The notes below the pieces were generated by a model. The model worked only from the letters and a program-made list of their open reading frames with translations, searched no databases and was not told the origin of the DNA. The position numbers were made by a program, and so were the translations under genes. A stretch of DNA of 64,000 bases, taken from the NCBI GenBank assembly GCA_036770365.1, contig DAIPJH010000009.1, forward strand, positions 17,864-81,863, given 5' to 3'. The number at the start of each line of letters is the position of its first letter. The first letter of the stretch is position 1. Positions 53,557 through 62,498 of the stretch are shown here, in pieces. Source of the DNA: DAIPJH01 sp036770365. Lineage in GTDB: Bacteria; Pseudomonadota; Alphaproteobacteria; Rickettsiales; UBA998.

Positions 53557-53958
53557 ATGGCGGCGAATATTATTGAAATTCTGAATCAAGAACAAATCGC
53601 AAAAGTTTCGACAGGCAAACGCTTGGACAGCTTTTCTGCTGGTGATACTGTGCGCGTTAACGTAAAAATCGTTGAGGGTGCAAACGAGCGTATTCAGGCA
53701 TTTGAAGGCATTTGCATTGCCAAAAAAAATCGCGGCGTGAATTCTTCTTTCACCATTCGCAAATTAAGTCATGGCGAAGGCGTGGAGCGTATTTTCCCGC
53801 TTTATTCTCCACGTATTGACTCTGTAGAGCGCATTCGTCGTGGCGATGTGCGTCGTGCGAAACTTTACTATCTTCGTGGCCTCACAGGTAAAGCTGCTCG
53901 TATCCGCGAGAAAATGGATTTCAATCGTGGCGCAAAAGCTGCTGCCGCTGCGAAGTAA
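53557..53958 (+). CDS. rplS: 50S ribosomal protein L19
   Basis: 133 residues from the ATG at 53557 (GGAG 6 nt upstream); the frame opens earlier inside trmD but without support. GDTVRVNVKIVEG, RIQAFEGICIAKK, SFTIRKLSHGEGVERIFPLYSP and RRAKLYYLRGLTGKAARIRE are characteristic. L19 lies at the 30S-50S interface. The 11-bp gap from trmD and the strong terminator after it define the trmD-rplS operon. Confidence 0.96.
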   Translation: MAANIIEILNQEQIAKVSTGKRLDSFSAGDTVRVNVKIVEGANERIQAFEGICIAKKNRGVNSSFTIRKLSHGEGVERIFPLYSPRIDSVERIRRGDVRRAKLYYLRGLTGKAARIREKMDFNRGAKAAAAAK

Positions 53959-53990
53959 TGCAACTCACATTGCATGACATCTATACAGAA

Positions 53991-54014
53991 GGCGGCTTTA
54001 GAGCCGCCTTTTTT
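53991..54014 (+). terminator. Intrinsic terminator after rplS
   Basis: GGCGGCT-TTAG-AGCCGCC followed by six T residues, 33 bp after the rplS stop. A textbook rho-independent terminator separating trmD-rplS from leuC. Confidence 0.93.
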
Positions 54015-54057
54015 GTGATTTTTATAAAATCCCCTACTCTTTAATAAGGACATTATC

Positions 54058-55488
54058 ATGACTGCTAAAACGCTGTTTGAAAAAATCTGGGATGCTCACC
54101 TCGTCGACACAGGAAATGACGGCACGTCGCTCATTTATATAGACCGTCACATGGTACATGAAGTCACCAGCCCGCAAGCGTTTGAAGGGCTTCGTATGGC
54201 TGGACGCAAAGTGCGCCGCCCTGAAGCCACCCTCGCAGTCGCTGACCATAACGTACCAACCACCCCTGATCGCGCAAGCGGCATCAAAGATGAAATCTCA
54301 CGCATTCAGGTCGAAACACTCGCAGAAAATTGCCGTGAATTCGGCGTGACCTATTTCCCCATGAGCGATAAACGCCAAGGCGTAGTGCATATTGTTGGGC
54401 CTGAACAGGGCTTCACCCAACCGGGAATGACGATTGTGTGTGGTGATTCGCACACCTCTACCCACGGCGCATTCGGCGCGCTTGCTTTTGGAATTGGCAC
54501 GTCTGAAGTTGAGCATGTGTTAGCCACCCAAACCCTACTACAAAAACGTGCAAAATCTATGCTTGTGCGCATTGATGGCAAACTCGGTGCGGGCATCACC
54601 GCGAAAGATATCACACTTGCTGTCATTGGCAAACTTGGTACGGCTGGCGGCACGGGTTATGTGATTGAATATGCAGGTGAGGCCATCCGAGAACTCTCCA
54701 TGGAAGGGCGCATGACCGTGTGCAATATGTCGATTGAAGCAGGCGCGCGCGCTGGACTTATCGCACCTGATGAGAAAACATTTGCCTATTTGAAGGGTCG
54801 CCCGTTAGCACCTTCAGGCGCACAGTGGGAGGCGGCTCTTAGCTACTGGAAACAATTTACCACCGACACCGACGCAACATACGACACCACCCTTATCTTA
54901 AACGCTGGCGACATTGCACCGCAAGTGACATGGGGAACAAGCCCACAAGACGTTGCGCCCATCACTGGCAATGTACCAAAACTTGAAGATTTTGCCGATG
55001 AAGCACGCCGCGTCAGCGTCAAGCGTTCGCTTGATTATATGGGCTTGACCGCTGGTATGCCTATGACCGACATCATCATCGATAAAGTATTCATTGGTTC
55101 ATGCACCAATGGTCGCATCGAAGATTTCCGCGCCGCAGCAGAAGTCGCAAAAGGTCGCAAAATCGCCGCCAATATTAAACTTGCAATGGTCGTTCCCGGT
55201 TCTGGTTTGGTGAAAGAACAAGCCGAAGCAGAAGGTTTAGATAAAATCTTCATCGCCGCAGGCTTTGAGTGGCGTGAGGCTGGTTGCTCAATGTGCTTGG
55301 CGATGAACGCCGACCAGCTCGCACCAGGTGAACGCTGCGCCAGCACCTCCAACCGCAACTTTGAAGGTCGCCAAGGCCGCGATGGACGCACACACCTCGT
55401 ATCCCCTGCGATGGCAGTTGCCGCTGCGATTGCTGGGCATTTAGTGGATGTTCGCAGTTTGGAAGAATTAGAAAAGAAGGCTTCGTAA
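54058..55488 (+). CDS. leuC: 3-isopropylmalate dehydratase large subunit LeuC
   Basis: 476 residues. TLFEKIWDAHLV, the HMVHEVTSPQAFEGLR segment, CGDSHTSTHGAFGALAFGIGTSEVEHVLATQ, and the three [4Fe-4S] cysteines in IGSCTNGR and GCSMCLAMN match the aconitase family. With LeuD it isomerises 2- to 3-isopropylmalate. AAGGA precedes the start. It is followed 1 bp later by a DUF2442 gene and then leuD. Confidence 0.96.
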   Translation: MTAKTLFEKIWDAHLVDTGNDGTSLIYIDRHMVHEVTSPQAFEGLRMAGRKVRRPEATLAVADHNVPTTPDRASGIKDEISRIQVETLAENCREFGVTYFPMSDKRQGVVHIVGPEQGFTQPGMTIVCGDSHTSTHGAFGALAFGIGTSEVEHVLATQTLLQKRAKSMLVRIDGKLGAGITAKDITLAVIGKLGTAGGTGYVIEYAGEAIRELSMEGRMTVCNMSIEAGARAGLIAPDEKTFAYLKGRPLAPSGAQWEAALSYWKQFTTDTDATYDTTLILNAGDIAPQVTWGTSPQDVAPITGNVPKLEDFADEARRVSVKRSLDYMGLTAGMPMTDIIIDKVFIGSCTNGRIEDFRAAAEVAKGRKIAANIKLAMVVPGSGLVKEQAEAEGLDKIFIAAGFEWREAGCSMCLAMNADQLAPGERCASTSNRNFEGRQGRDGRTHLVSPAMAVAAAIAGHLVDVRSLEELEKKAS

Positions 55489-55489
55489 T

Positions 55490-55738
55490 ATGGCTATCCT
55501 AGTGGAAACAGTCACCTTTACATCGGACAACATGACCGTGCTACTCTCTGACCGCAGAAGCATCACGGTGCCGCTCGACTGGTTTCCACGCCTACAAAGC
55601 GCAACCCCAGAACAACGCAATCACTGGCAAAAAGCAGGTGCTGGACACGGCATCCATTTTCCTGAAATCGATGAAGATATTAGTATTGAAGGCATTCTTT
55701 TGGGATTACCTTCATTTGAGAAAAGAATTCAAAACTAG
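55490..55738 (+). CDS. DUF2442 family protein inserted between leuC and leuD
   Basis: 82 residues. SDNMTVLLSDRRSITVPLDWFPRL and the C-terminal IHFPEIDEDISIEGILLG match the DUF2442 pattern. The family has no established function; members are often near toxin-antitoxin-like small genes. The ATG is 1 bp after the leuC stop, and leuD starts 10 bp after its own stop, so it is co-transcribed with both. Confidence 0.82.
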   Translation: MAILVETVTFTSDNMTVLLSDRRSITVPLDWFPRLQSATPEQRNHWQKAGAGHGIHFPEIDEDISIEGILLGLPSFEKRIQN

Positions 55739-55748
55739 GATTACACTT

Positions 55749-56357
55749 ATGCAAAAATTTTCAAAACTAACCGCTATCGCAGCACCAATGCCGATTCAAA
55801 ACATCGACACGGATATGATTATCCCGAAGCAATTCTTGAAGACCATCAAGCGTACTGGCCTTGCTGAAGGCTTGTTTTTTGAGATGCGCTTTGATGTGAA
55901 CGGCGTGCGCCAAGATGATTTCATCTTGCACCGCGAACCTTTTACTAAAGCGCAAATCATTGTGGCTGAAGATAATTTCGGCTGCGGTTCTTCGCGTGAG
56001 CATGCGCCGTGGGCGCTCTTGGATTTCGGGATTCGCTGCGTCATTGCACCGTCTTTTGCCGATATTTTCTATAATAACTGTTTCAAAAACGGCATCTTGC
56101 CTGTGGTTCTCCCTAAAGCACAGGTCGATGCGTTGATGGCAATCGCTGCAAATGGTCAAGAAATCACAGTGGATCTAGCTTCGCAGACGGTTTCTGCGGA
56201 CGGCTTCACCACAGCGAATTTTGAAGTTGATGCTTTCCGTAAACATTGTCTGACCAATGGCCTTGATGATATTGGGCTGACGATGGAGAAAACCGACGCG
56301 ATTGACACGTTTGAAGCAAAGAATAAAGCGCAAGCTCCTTGGTTATACGCAGCCTAA
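55749..56357 (+). CDS. leuD: 3-isopropylmalate dehydratase small subunit LeuD
   Basis: 202 residues from the ATG at 55749; the open frame begins at 55638 inside DUF2442 but the family N-terminus (MQKFSKLTAIAAPMP, NIDTDMIIPKQFL) fixes the start. AEDNFGCGSSREHAPWAL and FADIFYNNCFKNGILP are hallmarks. It completes the swivelling domain of isopropylmalate isomerase. It converges with mutT, the stops overlapping by 4 bp. Confidence 0.95.
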   Translation: MQKFSKLTAIAAPMPIQNIDTDMIIPKQFLKTIKRTGLAEGLFFEMRFDVNGVRQDDFILHREPFTKAQIIVAEDNFGCGSSREHAPWALLDFGIRCVIAPSFADIFYNNCFKNGILPVVLPKAQVDALMAIAANGQEITVDLASQTVSADGFTTANFEVDAFRKHCLTNGLDDIGLTMEKTDAIDTFEAKNKAQAPWLYAA

Positions 56358-56845
56358 AGCACATCCGCCAATATGCTCACCAGTGGCTTGTCTGCTGGTG
56401 GCATGGGCAGGCTAAACATCTGGTTGGGGCGCACCCACTGAAAGGCTTGTCCTTCGCGTGACTGCGGCTCACCATGCCAACGGCGAATCACATAAAGCAA
56501 TAATAACAAGGTTTGGTCTGGATCTTCGGCGTCCCATGCGGCGTTTGGATTGCATCCGCCCATGCTCATATCAAGCTTCATCCCCCATCGCATCACCCCA
56601 TCAGGATTACCTGAAGCACCGAGAGGATGGGTCACAAAACTAATAGGCTGCATACAACACGGGGCGGTCAAAATGCCCAGCTCCTCACGCAGCTCACGCA
56701 CAAGTGCTTCTTCTGGCGTCTCGCCGGCATCTATTTTTCCACCGGGAAATTCCCACAACCCCGCAAGGGCTTTGCCCTCTGGTCGCTGCGCGAGCAATAC
56801 ACGCTTATCTTCATCTACAAGTGCGGCTGCAACGACGGTCAGCAT
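56354..56845 (-). CDS. mutT: Nudix hydrolase, MutT type
   Basis: 163 residues. The Nudix box is complete (GGKIDAGETPEEALVREL then REELGI) and the N-terminus VVAAALVDEDKRVLLAQRPEGKALAGLWEFPGG, in parts, is typical of 8-oxo-dGTP diphosphatase MutT. It is about 30 residues longer than E. coli MutT, with the extra length between the Nudix box and the C-terminus. It follows argJ in the common alphaproteobacterial order. Confidence 0.9.
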   Translation of the reverse strand: MLTVVAAALVDEDKRVLLAQRPEGKALAGLWEFPGGKIDAGETPEEALVRELREELGILTAPCCMQPISFVTHPLGASGNPDGVMRWGMKLDMSMGGCNPNAAWDAEDPDQTLLLLLYVIRRWHGEPQSREGQAFQWVRPNQMFSLPMPPADKPLVSILADVL

Positions 56846-56867
56846 AGAAACCTTTCACTGGCATGAG

Positions 56868-56989
56868 AATTGATGTTAGGGGTAGGCGAAAATGGTGTTC
56901 TTTTCGAGAAGCTCAGCGCAATGTACTAACTCGTACATGAGCAGCGCATCACAGAAAAACACCAGATGCAGCCACCCATAACATCAATT
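56868..56989. repeat. 122-bp imperfect palindrome between argJ and mutT
   Basis: The two roughly 57-nt halves are imperfect inverted copies: outer arms AATTGATGTTA/TAACATCAATT are exact, GGTGTT/AACACC and the innermost ATGTAC-TAACTC-GTACAT also pair. The right arm overlaps the argJ stop codon by 2 bp. It could be a transcribed hairpin, a MITE-like or REP-like element, or a processing site. No coding capacity. Confidence 0.7.
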
Positions 56990-58220
56990 ATGACCTATAG
57001 TCTGCATTAATATCAATATAGGCATGGGTCAAATCACAAGTCCACACACGCGCCGTCCCCTCACCTACTGCCACATCCACAACAATTGAGATTTCTTCGC
57101 CCTTCATATGCGCCGCCGCAAGTTCTTCACGGTAATCTGGATGCAAACCGCCCTCAAAAGTCACCAACTGACCACCAAAACGTAGCGCAAGCTTATCTTT
57201 ATCGATCCACTCACCTGCACGTCCAACCGCACCGACAATTCGCCCCCAATTTGGGTCTTCGCCTGCAATTGCAGTTTTTACCAGTGGTGAATTCGCAATC
57301 GCCATCGCAATGCGACGCGCTGCGGTGTCGTCTTTCGCACCCGTGACATCAATCGTCACTAATTTGCGCGCACCTTCACCGTCACGCACGACCATCACAG
57401 CAAGTTCGATCATTAGTTCATGTAAGGCACGTTTAAAATCTTCGAGAGATGCATCACCCGCATCTTGCGGCGCAGCATTTCCTGCTTTGCCTGTGGCAAA
57501 CAGTAAAATCGTATCATTGGTCGAGGTATCACCATCAACCGTAATCGCATTAAAACTCGCTTGATTCGCCCGCGCAAGCAAAACACGCAGCACCTCCGCA
57601 GGCAGATCCGCATCCGTAAACACGAAGCCCAAGAGCGTTGCCATATCTGGCGCAATCATGCCTGAGCCTTTGCAAAAACCATTAAGTGTGACACTTACAT
57701 TACCGATCCTTGCTGTGCGAGTCGCCCATTTTGGAAACGTATCGGTGGTCATGATGGCTTTTGCTGCCGCCTCCCATGCATCACTTGTCAAACGCGCTGA
57801 CATATGCTGCATTGCATCAATTAATTTTGGTGTATTGAGCGGCTGACCAATCACGCCCGTTGACGCAACAAACACTTCTCGTGTAGCACACCCAACCAGC
57901 TCCGCCGCAGCGTCCGTTAAAGCAACGACCGCCTCATCGCCCACACGCCCCGTAAACGCATTGGCATGACCAGCATTCACCACCAACGCACGTGCCACAC
58001 CCTCTTCACCTACAGAGCGACACCACGCCACAGGTGCAGCCGCCGTAAGTGAACGCGTATACACACCAGCAACTTGCGTGCCTTCGGCCAATTTTACCAG
58101 CAAAAAATCATCACGGTTTTTATAACGTACACCAGAGTGAATAGACGCCAACTCCACACCCGCAATCACGGGCATGGAAGGCATCTTTTTCGGCGCAAGA
58201 GGAGAAATAGCAAGAGCCAT
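56988..58220 (-). CDS. argJ: Bifunctional ornithine acetyltransferase / N-acetylglutamate synthase ArgJ
   Basis: 410 residues. VVNAGHANAFTG, GSGMIAPDMATLLGF with the self-cleavage Thr of ATL, SFNAITVDGDTSTNDT and GEDPNWGRIVGAVGRAG are diagnostic. The proprotein cuts itself into two chains at Ala-Thr. It transfers acetyl from acetylornithine to glutamate in arginine synthesis. It starts 1 bp after the PPIase stop. Confidence 0.96.
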   Translation of the reverse strand: MALAISPLAPKKMPSMPVIAGVELASIHSGVRYKNRDDFLLVKLAEGTQVAGVYTRSLTAAAPVAWCRSVGEEGVARALVVNAGHANAFTGRVGDEAVVALTDAAAELVGCATREVFVASTGVIGQPLNTPKLIDAMQHMSARLTSDAWEAAAKAIMTTDTFPKWATRTARIGNVSVTLNGFCKGSGMIAPDMATLLGFVFTDADLPAEVLRVLLARANQASFNAITVDGDTSTNDTILLFATGKAGNAAPQDAGDASLEDFKRALHELMIELAVMVVRDGEGARKLVTIDVTGAKDDTAARRIAMAIANSPLVKTAIAGEDPNWGRIVGAVGRAGEWIDKDKLALRFGGQLVTFEGGLHPDYREELAAAHMKGEEISIVVDVAVGEGTARVWTCDLTHAYIDINADYRS

Positions 58221-58221
58221 A

Positions 58222-59172
58222 CTAGTCTTTCTTTTTCTCTTCCGTCACTGCCGCAGCAGTAGGAACGGCATCAAGCGAACGCTCTTTGCCATCCGCATCG
58301 ACCGCGACAATCGTCGCTTTACCGACAACTTCATCTACATACGTTTCCAAAGCCTTACTTTTCAGTTCATTCCCAATGGATTCTTTCGCTGCTTCAAATG
58401 TCATTAACGCAACAGGCTTAAGCTCTTCAAGCTTGATCACATGCCACCCAAAAGAAGTTTCAACAGGATCAGAAATTTGGCCTATCTTCATAGCAAATAC
58501 TGCTTTTGAAAACTCAGGTACCATCGCATCTGCGGTGAAAAAACCAAGATCACCGCCTTTTAACCCACTACCTGTATCAACAGAAAGCTTTTTCGCTAGC
58601 TCTTCAAAGCTGCTACCCGCTTTGATCTTTTTGATAATATCTTGCGCTTCCTCTTTTGATTTCACTAAAATATGGCGCGCATGCGCTTGTTTTTTGTCTT
58701 TCAATTTAGCATTCTCTGCGTCTAAACGCTTGCGAATATCCGCTTCAGAAACACGGCTATTGGCTTCTTTCTCAAGAAATGTTTGCGTGATAATCTTTTG
58801 TTTTACCATATCAAGTTTTGCTTTAAACTCAGGACTATCTTCAATCCCAGAAGCAGCAGCCTTTTTATAAATAAGCTGCTCCGTCGCCACACCACGTAAG
58901 ACATTATCACGAATGTTAGGCTGAATCGTATCAAAATCAGGCGCGCGATCTTTTGGGAACATACTATTCCACGCGGTCATCACCTGTGCTTTTTTAATCT
59001 CTGTGCCATCTACCTTCAAGATCACCGCATCAGCACTCATTTTCGCCTGATCGGTTTTTGCTTCTGTTTTTGCAACAGACACATCCACTTTTTTTGCTGT
59101 ATCTTCTGCCTGAGCTGAACCCACAACTGCCGCGCTTGCAAGCACAGACATCATCCAATATTTCCACTGCAT
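58222..59172 (-). CDS. Parvulin-type peptidyl-prolyl isomerase, exported
   Basis: 316 residues from the ATG at 59172 (AAGGA 10 nt upstream; a TTG at 59181 is unlikely). A signal peptide (MMSVLASAAVVGSAQA) is followed by a helical SurA/PrsA-like chaperone region (about 50-155) and one parvulin domain (about 160-260: HARHILVKSKEEA, GGDLGFFTADAMVPEF, FGWHVIKLEE). It probably assists folding of outer-membrane proteins in the periplasm. It is divergent from secA and upstream of argJ. Confidence 0.9.
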   Translation of the reverse strand: MQWKYWMMSVLASAAVVGSAQAEDTAKKVDVSVAKTEAKTDQAKMSADAVILKVDGTEIKKAQVMTAWNSMFPKDRAPDFDTIQPNIRDNVLRGVATEQLIYKKAAASGIEDSPEFKAKLDMVKQKIITQTFLEKEANSRVSEADIRKRLDAENAKLKDKKQAHARHILVKSKEEAQDIIKKIKAGSSFEELAKKLSVDTGSGLKGGDLGFFTADAMVPEFSKAVFAMKIGQISDPVETSFGWHVIKLEELKPVALMTFEAAKESIGNELKSKALETYVDEVVGKATIVAVDADGKERSLDAVPTAAAVTEEKKKD

Positions 59173-59273
59173 CTGCTTCAAATCCTTGAATAATTAAACA
59201 AAAACGACCTTGACCACACATCAAAGTGCCTAAGCTGTATTACATAGAAATAACTGTTTTGCAAGGGATTCCA

Positions 59274-59302
59274 TTGACATTATCCGCCCCCATCACTATC
59301 TA
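59274..59302 (+). promoter_or_regulatory. Putative sigma-70 promoter for secA
   Basis: TTGACA (59274-59279), a 17-bp spacer and TATCTA (59297-59302). The -35 is perfect, the -10 matches at three of six positions. It would start about 60 bp before the secA ATG at 59372. Confidence 0.45.
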
Positions 59303-59371
59303 AAACCAATAACAATGTTGTGGGTTATTTATCCTGCTTTTTTTCGTATTACTTTAGCGTATAGGCGTTTC

Positions 59372-62101
59372 ATGTTTGGTGTATTAGCTCGTAAGATTTT
59401 TGGCAATGTAAATGAGCGCGTGATACGCAGCTATCAACGCCGCATTGATTTGATCAATGGATTTGAGACAGGTCTCAGCAAACTTGATGACGCCGCACTA
59501 CAGGCCAAAACGTCTGAGTTTCGCGCACGCTTAGAAAAAGGCGAAACACTCGATGATCTGCTCCCTGAAGCGTTTGCTGTCGTACGTGAAGCTTCGAAGC
59601 GCGTGTTAGGCATGCGCCATTTTGACGTACAGATGATCGGTGGTATCGTGCTGCATGAAGGTAAAATTGCTGAAATGCGCACAGGCGAAGGCAAAACCTT
59701 AGTAGGGACACTCGCAGTTTACCTCAACGCCCTCCCAGCACAAGGTGTCCATGTTGTCACCGTCAACGACTACCTTGCACAACGTGACTCCGCATGGATG
59801 GGCAAACTCTATGGCTTTCTAGGACTCACCACAGGCGTGATTGTCCATAACCTCACCGATGAACAACGCAAAACGGCGTATGGTTGCGACATCACCTACG
59901 CCACTAATAACGAACTCGGCTTCGACTATCTGCGCGACAACATGAAATATAACCGCGACATGATGGTGCAACGTCAATTTAACTTCGCTGTCGTCGATGA
60001 GGTCGATTCGATTTTGATCGATGAGGCCCGCACTCCGCTCATCATCTCTGGTCCAGTCGAAGATAATTCGCGCATGTATGTGCTGGTTGATAAAATTATT
60101 CCACAAATTCTACCAAGTGATTATGAACTCGACGAAAAAGCACGCAGCGTCACCCTCACCGAAGAGGGTACGATCAAAGCCGAAAAGCTACTCGTTGCCG
60201 CAGGACTACTCGAAGATGGCACGAGCCTGTATGATATTGATAACATCACCGTCTTGCACCATACTTCGCAAGCTCTTAAAGCCCATGTACTGTTTAAGCG
60301 TGATACCGACTACCTTGTCAAAGACGCAAAAGTGGTGATTGTCGATGAGTTCACTGGACGTATGATGGAAGGTCGCCGCTACTCGGATGGCTTGCATCAA
60401 GCCTTAGAGGCAAAAGAAGGTGTACCCGTTCAAAATGAGAACCAAACCCTTGCTTCTGTGACCTTCCAAAACTATTTTCGCCTCTACCCTAAGCTCTCAG
60501 GGATGACTGGTACGGCCATGACCGAAGCGTCTGAGTTTGCGGATATTTACAAATTGGAAGTTGTTGAAATACCGACCAACCTTCCCGTTGCGCGTATTGA
60601 TGATAATGATGAAATCTACCGCACACGCATTGAAAAATACAATGCGGTGATTGAACAAATCAAAGTCTGTCATGAAAAAAATCAGCCTGTATTGGTGGGA
60701 ACAGTCAGCATTGAGCAATCAGAGACCTTATCAGAAATGCTGAAGAAAACCAAGATTCCACATAACGTTCTCAATGCGCGTCACCACGAAAAAGAAGCAC
60801 AGATTGTCGCGCAAGCAGGCAGACCGGGTGCAGTCATGATTGCGACTAACATGGCTGGTCGCGGTACAGATATTAAACTCGGTGGTAACGCAGAAATGAT
60901 GCTTGAAGAAGCCACCGCAGGCATTGATAACGAGTTCCAAATTGCTCAAAAACGAGCAGAAATCGAAGCGCAAGTGGAGCGTGACAAACAAACCGTCATC
61001 GAAGCGGGCGGTCTTTATGTGATTGGCACAGAACGCCATGAATCACGCCGCATTGACAACCAGCTTCGCGGTCGCTCAGGGCGTCAAGGTGATCCGGGAC
61101 ATTCTAAATTCTACATCTCGCTTGAAGATGATCTGATGCGTATTTTCGGTTCTGAACGCATTGATACGATGTTGAAAAAATTTGGGCTTCAAGAAGGTGA
61201 AGCCATCATTCACCCGCTGATGAATAAAGCGATTGAACGCGCACAAAGCAAGGTTGAAGCACGTAACTACGATATGCGTAAAAACCTGCTAAAATATGAT
61301 GATGTGATGAACGATCAACGCAAGGTCATCTTTGAACAGCGCATCGAATTGATGGACGCTGATGACGTACGCGAATCCACAGACGATATTGCAAGAGAAG
61401 TCTTTACCGCCATCGTCAGCACACATATCCCGCCGCGCTCTTATCCCGACCATTGGGACATGGAAGGGCTAGAAAAAGAGATTTACCGCGTCATTGGTGT
61501 GCATCTGCCACTGCAAGATTGGGCAAAAGAAGAAGGCATCGCCGATGAAGAAATCATAGACCGCATTGCAGGTTGCGCGAAAGCTATCCAAGATGACAAA
61601 GACGAAGAGTTTGGCGCAGAGCTGATGAAGGTTGCTCGTAAGCGCGTCTTGCTCGAAACACTCGACCATTTATGGAAAGACCATCTGCACTCCTTAGACC
61701 ATTTACGCGGCGGCATCCATCTACGTGGCTACGCGCAGCGTGACCCGCTCAATGAATATAAGCAAGAGGCCTTTGCACTGTTTGAAGGGATGCTGAACCA
61801 ATTACGTGAAGCGGTAACGCAGCGTCTTGCACATCTGCATATGCGCATGGAAATTGACCCAGAAACCCTCGCAGCCGCATCACGCGACAACGCCACACGC
61901 AGAATGCAGGAATCACGCTTAGACCCCGCCCTCGCCGCAGAACTTGGCGCAGCAGCACTGGCTGAGGGTTCAACCAAACTAGTTAGCCCAGAAGACCGCG
62001 ATCCAGCAAGCCCTGCCACATGGGGGCGCGTTGGTCGTAATGAGGCATGCCCATGTGGTTCTGGTAAAAAATTCAAACATTGCCACGGCATGTTGGAATA
62101 G
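59372..62101 (+). CDS. secA: Preprotein translocase ATPase SecA
   Basis: 909 residues from the ATG at 59372 (AGG 6 nt upstream, start at MFGVLARKIFG); the frame extends to 59315 but without support. MRTGEGKTL (Walker A), VVDEVDSILIDEARTPLIISG in two blocks (DEAD-type box), TNMAGRGTDI and RGRSGRQGD (motor), and the C-terminal zinc motif CPCGSGKKFKHCHG are all intact. SecA drives Sec-dependent export. Length is normal for Alphaproteobacteria. Confidence 0.97.
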   Translation: MFGVLARKIFGNVNERVIRSYQRRIDLINGFETGLSKLDDAALQAKTSEFRARLEKGETLDDLLPEAFAVVREASKRVLGMRHFDVQMIGGIVLHEGKIAEMRTGEGKTLVGTLAVYLNALPAQGVHVVTVNDYLAQRDSAWMGKLYGFLGLTTGVIVHNLTDEQRKTAYGCDITYATNNELGFDYLRDNMKYNRDMMVQRQFNFAVVDEVDSILIDEARTPLIISGPVEDNSRMYVLVDKIIPQILPSDYELDEKARSVTLTEEGTIKAEKLLVAAGLLEDGTSLYDIDNITVLHHTSQALKAHVLFKRDTDYLVKDAKVVIVDEFTGRMMEGRRYSDGLHQALEAKEGVPVQNENQTLASVTFQNYFRLYPKLSGMTGTAMTEASEFADIYKLEVVEIPTNLPVARIDDNDEIYRTRIEKYNAVIEQIKVCHEKNQPVLVGTVSIEQSETLSEMLKKTKIPHNVLNARHHEKEAQIVAQAGRPGAVMIATNMAGRGTDIKLGGNAEMMLEEATAGIDNEFQIAQKRAEIEAQVERDKQTVIEAGGLYVIGTERHESRRIDNQLRGRSGRQGDPGHSKFYISLEDDLMRIFGSERIDTMLKKFGLQEGEAIIHPLMNKAIERAQSKVEARNYDMRKNLLKYDDVMNDQRKVIFEQRIELMDADDVRESTDDIAREVFTAIVSTHIPPRSYPDHWDMEGLEKEIYRVIGVHLPLQDWAKEEGIADEEIIDRIAGCAKAIQDDKDEEFGAELMKVARKRVLLETLDHLWKDHLHSLDHLRGGIHLRGYAQRDPLNEYKQEAFALFEGMLNQLREAVTQRLAHLHMRMEIDPETLAAASRDNATRRMQESRLDPALAAELGAAALAEGSTKLVSPEDRDPASPATWGRVGRNEACPCGSGKKFKHCHGMLE

Positions 62102-62498
62102 GTTTTAGCTATTTTCGAATAAACGACCGAAGGTCGTCATATCCCGAGTTTTCGCAGAAAACTATAGGGGTATCCACACTTATGCCCACTTTAGAGTGGA
62201 TTGCCCTATAATTGCTATGCAATTCGGGCAATGACAAACGCTTCGATTCTGCCCCCCTATTATGAATCTTTTATGACATTTTCTCTCAACCCATTGTGAG
62301 CCATAGAGAGAAATGGTATCCTGAGCGGGTTCTCTTTGATTCTGCACTTTGGATTTTCCAAATGTATCATCGAGAGCATTCGCCCTGCGGTATTCATATC
62401 AAAAGGCGAATGCCTTGTTGATATGCCGCAGAAACATCATGATGGCAAACCCTCAACCATTTCGGGAATGCTGTCACGTCCTTACTAGGAAGCTGATC
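62102..62498 (+). other. 397-bp gap after secA with stacked hairpins
   Basis: No gene recognised. Hairpins: 62123-62137 (ACGACC/GGTCGT); 62163-62210, 15 of 18 pairs; 62200-62232 (ATTGCCC..AATTGC..GCAATT..GGGCAAT), which shares 62200-62210 with the previous one so the two exclude each other; 62280-62313 (TTTCTCTC/GAGAGAAA); and the interlocked pair at 62376-62431. A perfect TATAAT lies at 62207-62212 without a good -35. It may be the leader of the small gene at 62499 or hold a small RNA. Confidence 0.55.
62376..62431 (+). promoter_or_regulatory. Interlocked inverted repeats upstream of the small gene
   Basis: Arm order A-B-A'-B': GCATTCGCC (62376) pairs with GGCGAATGC (62405), and CTGCGG..CATATCAA (62385-62402, with a 4-nt bulge) pairs with TTGATATGCCGCAG (62418). 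The stems overlap, so they would be mutually exclusive or a pseudoknot. 68 bp upstream of the ATG at 62499. Confidence 0.5.

Noticed and set aside
53990..54057. Leucine attenuator or riboswitch before leuC
   Set aside because: The only structure is the rplS terminator; there is no run of Leu codons, no anti-terminator and no T-box-like element.
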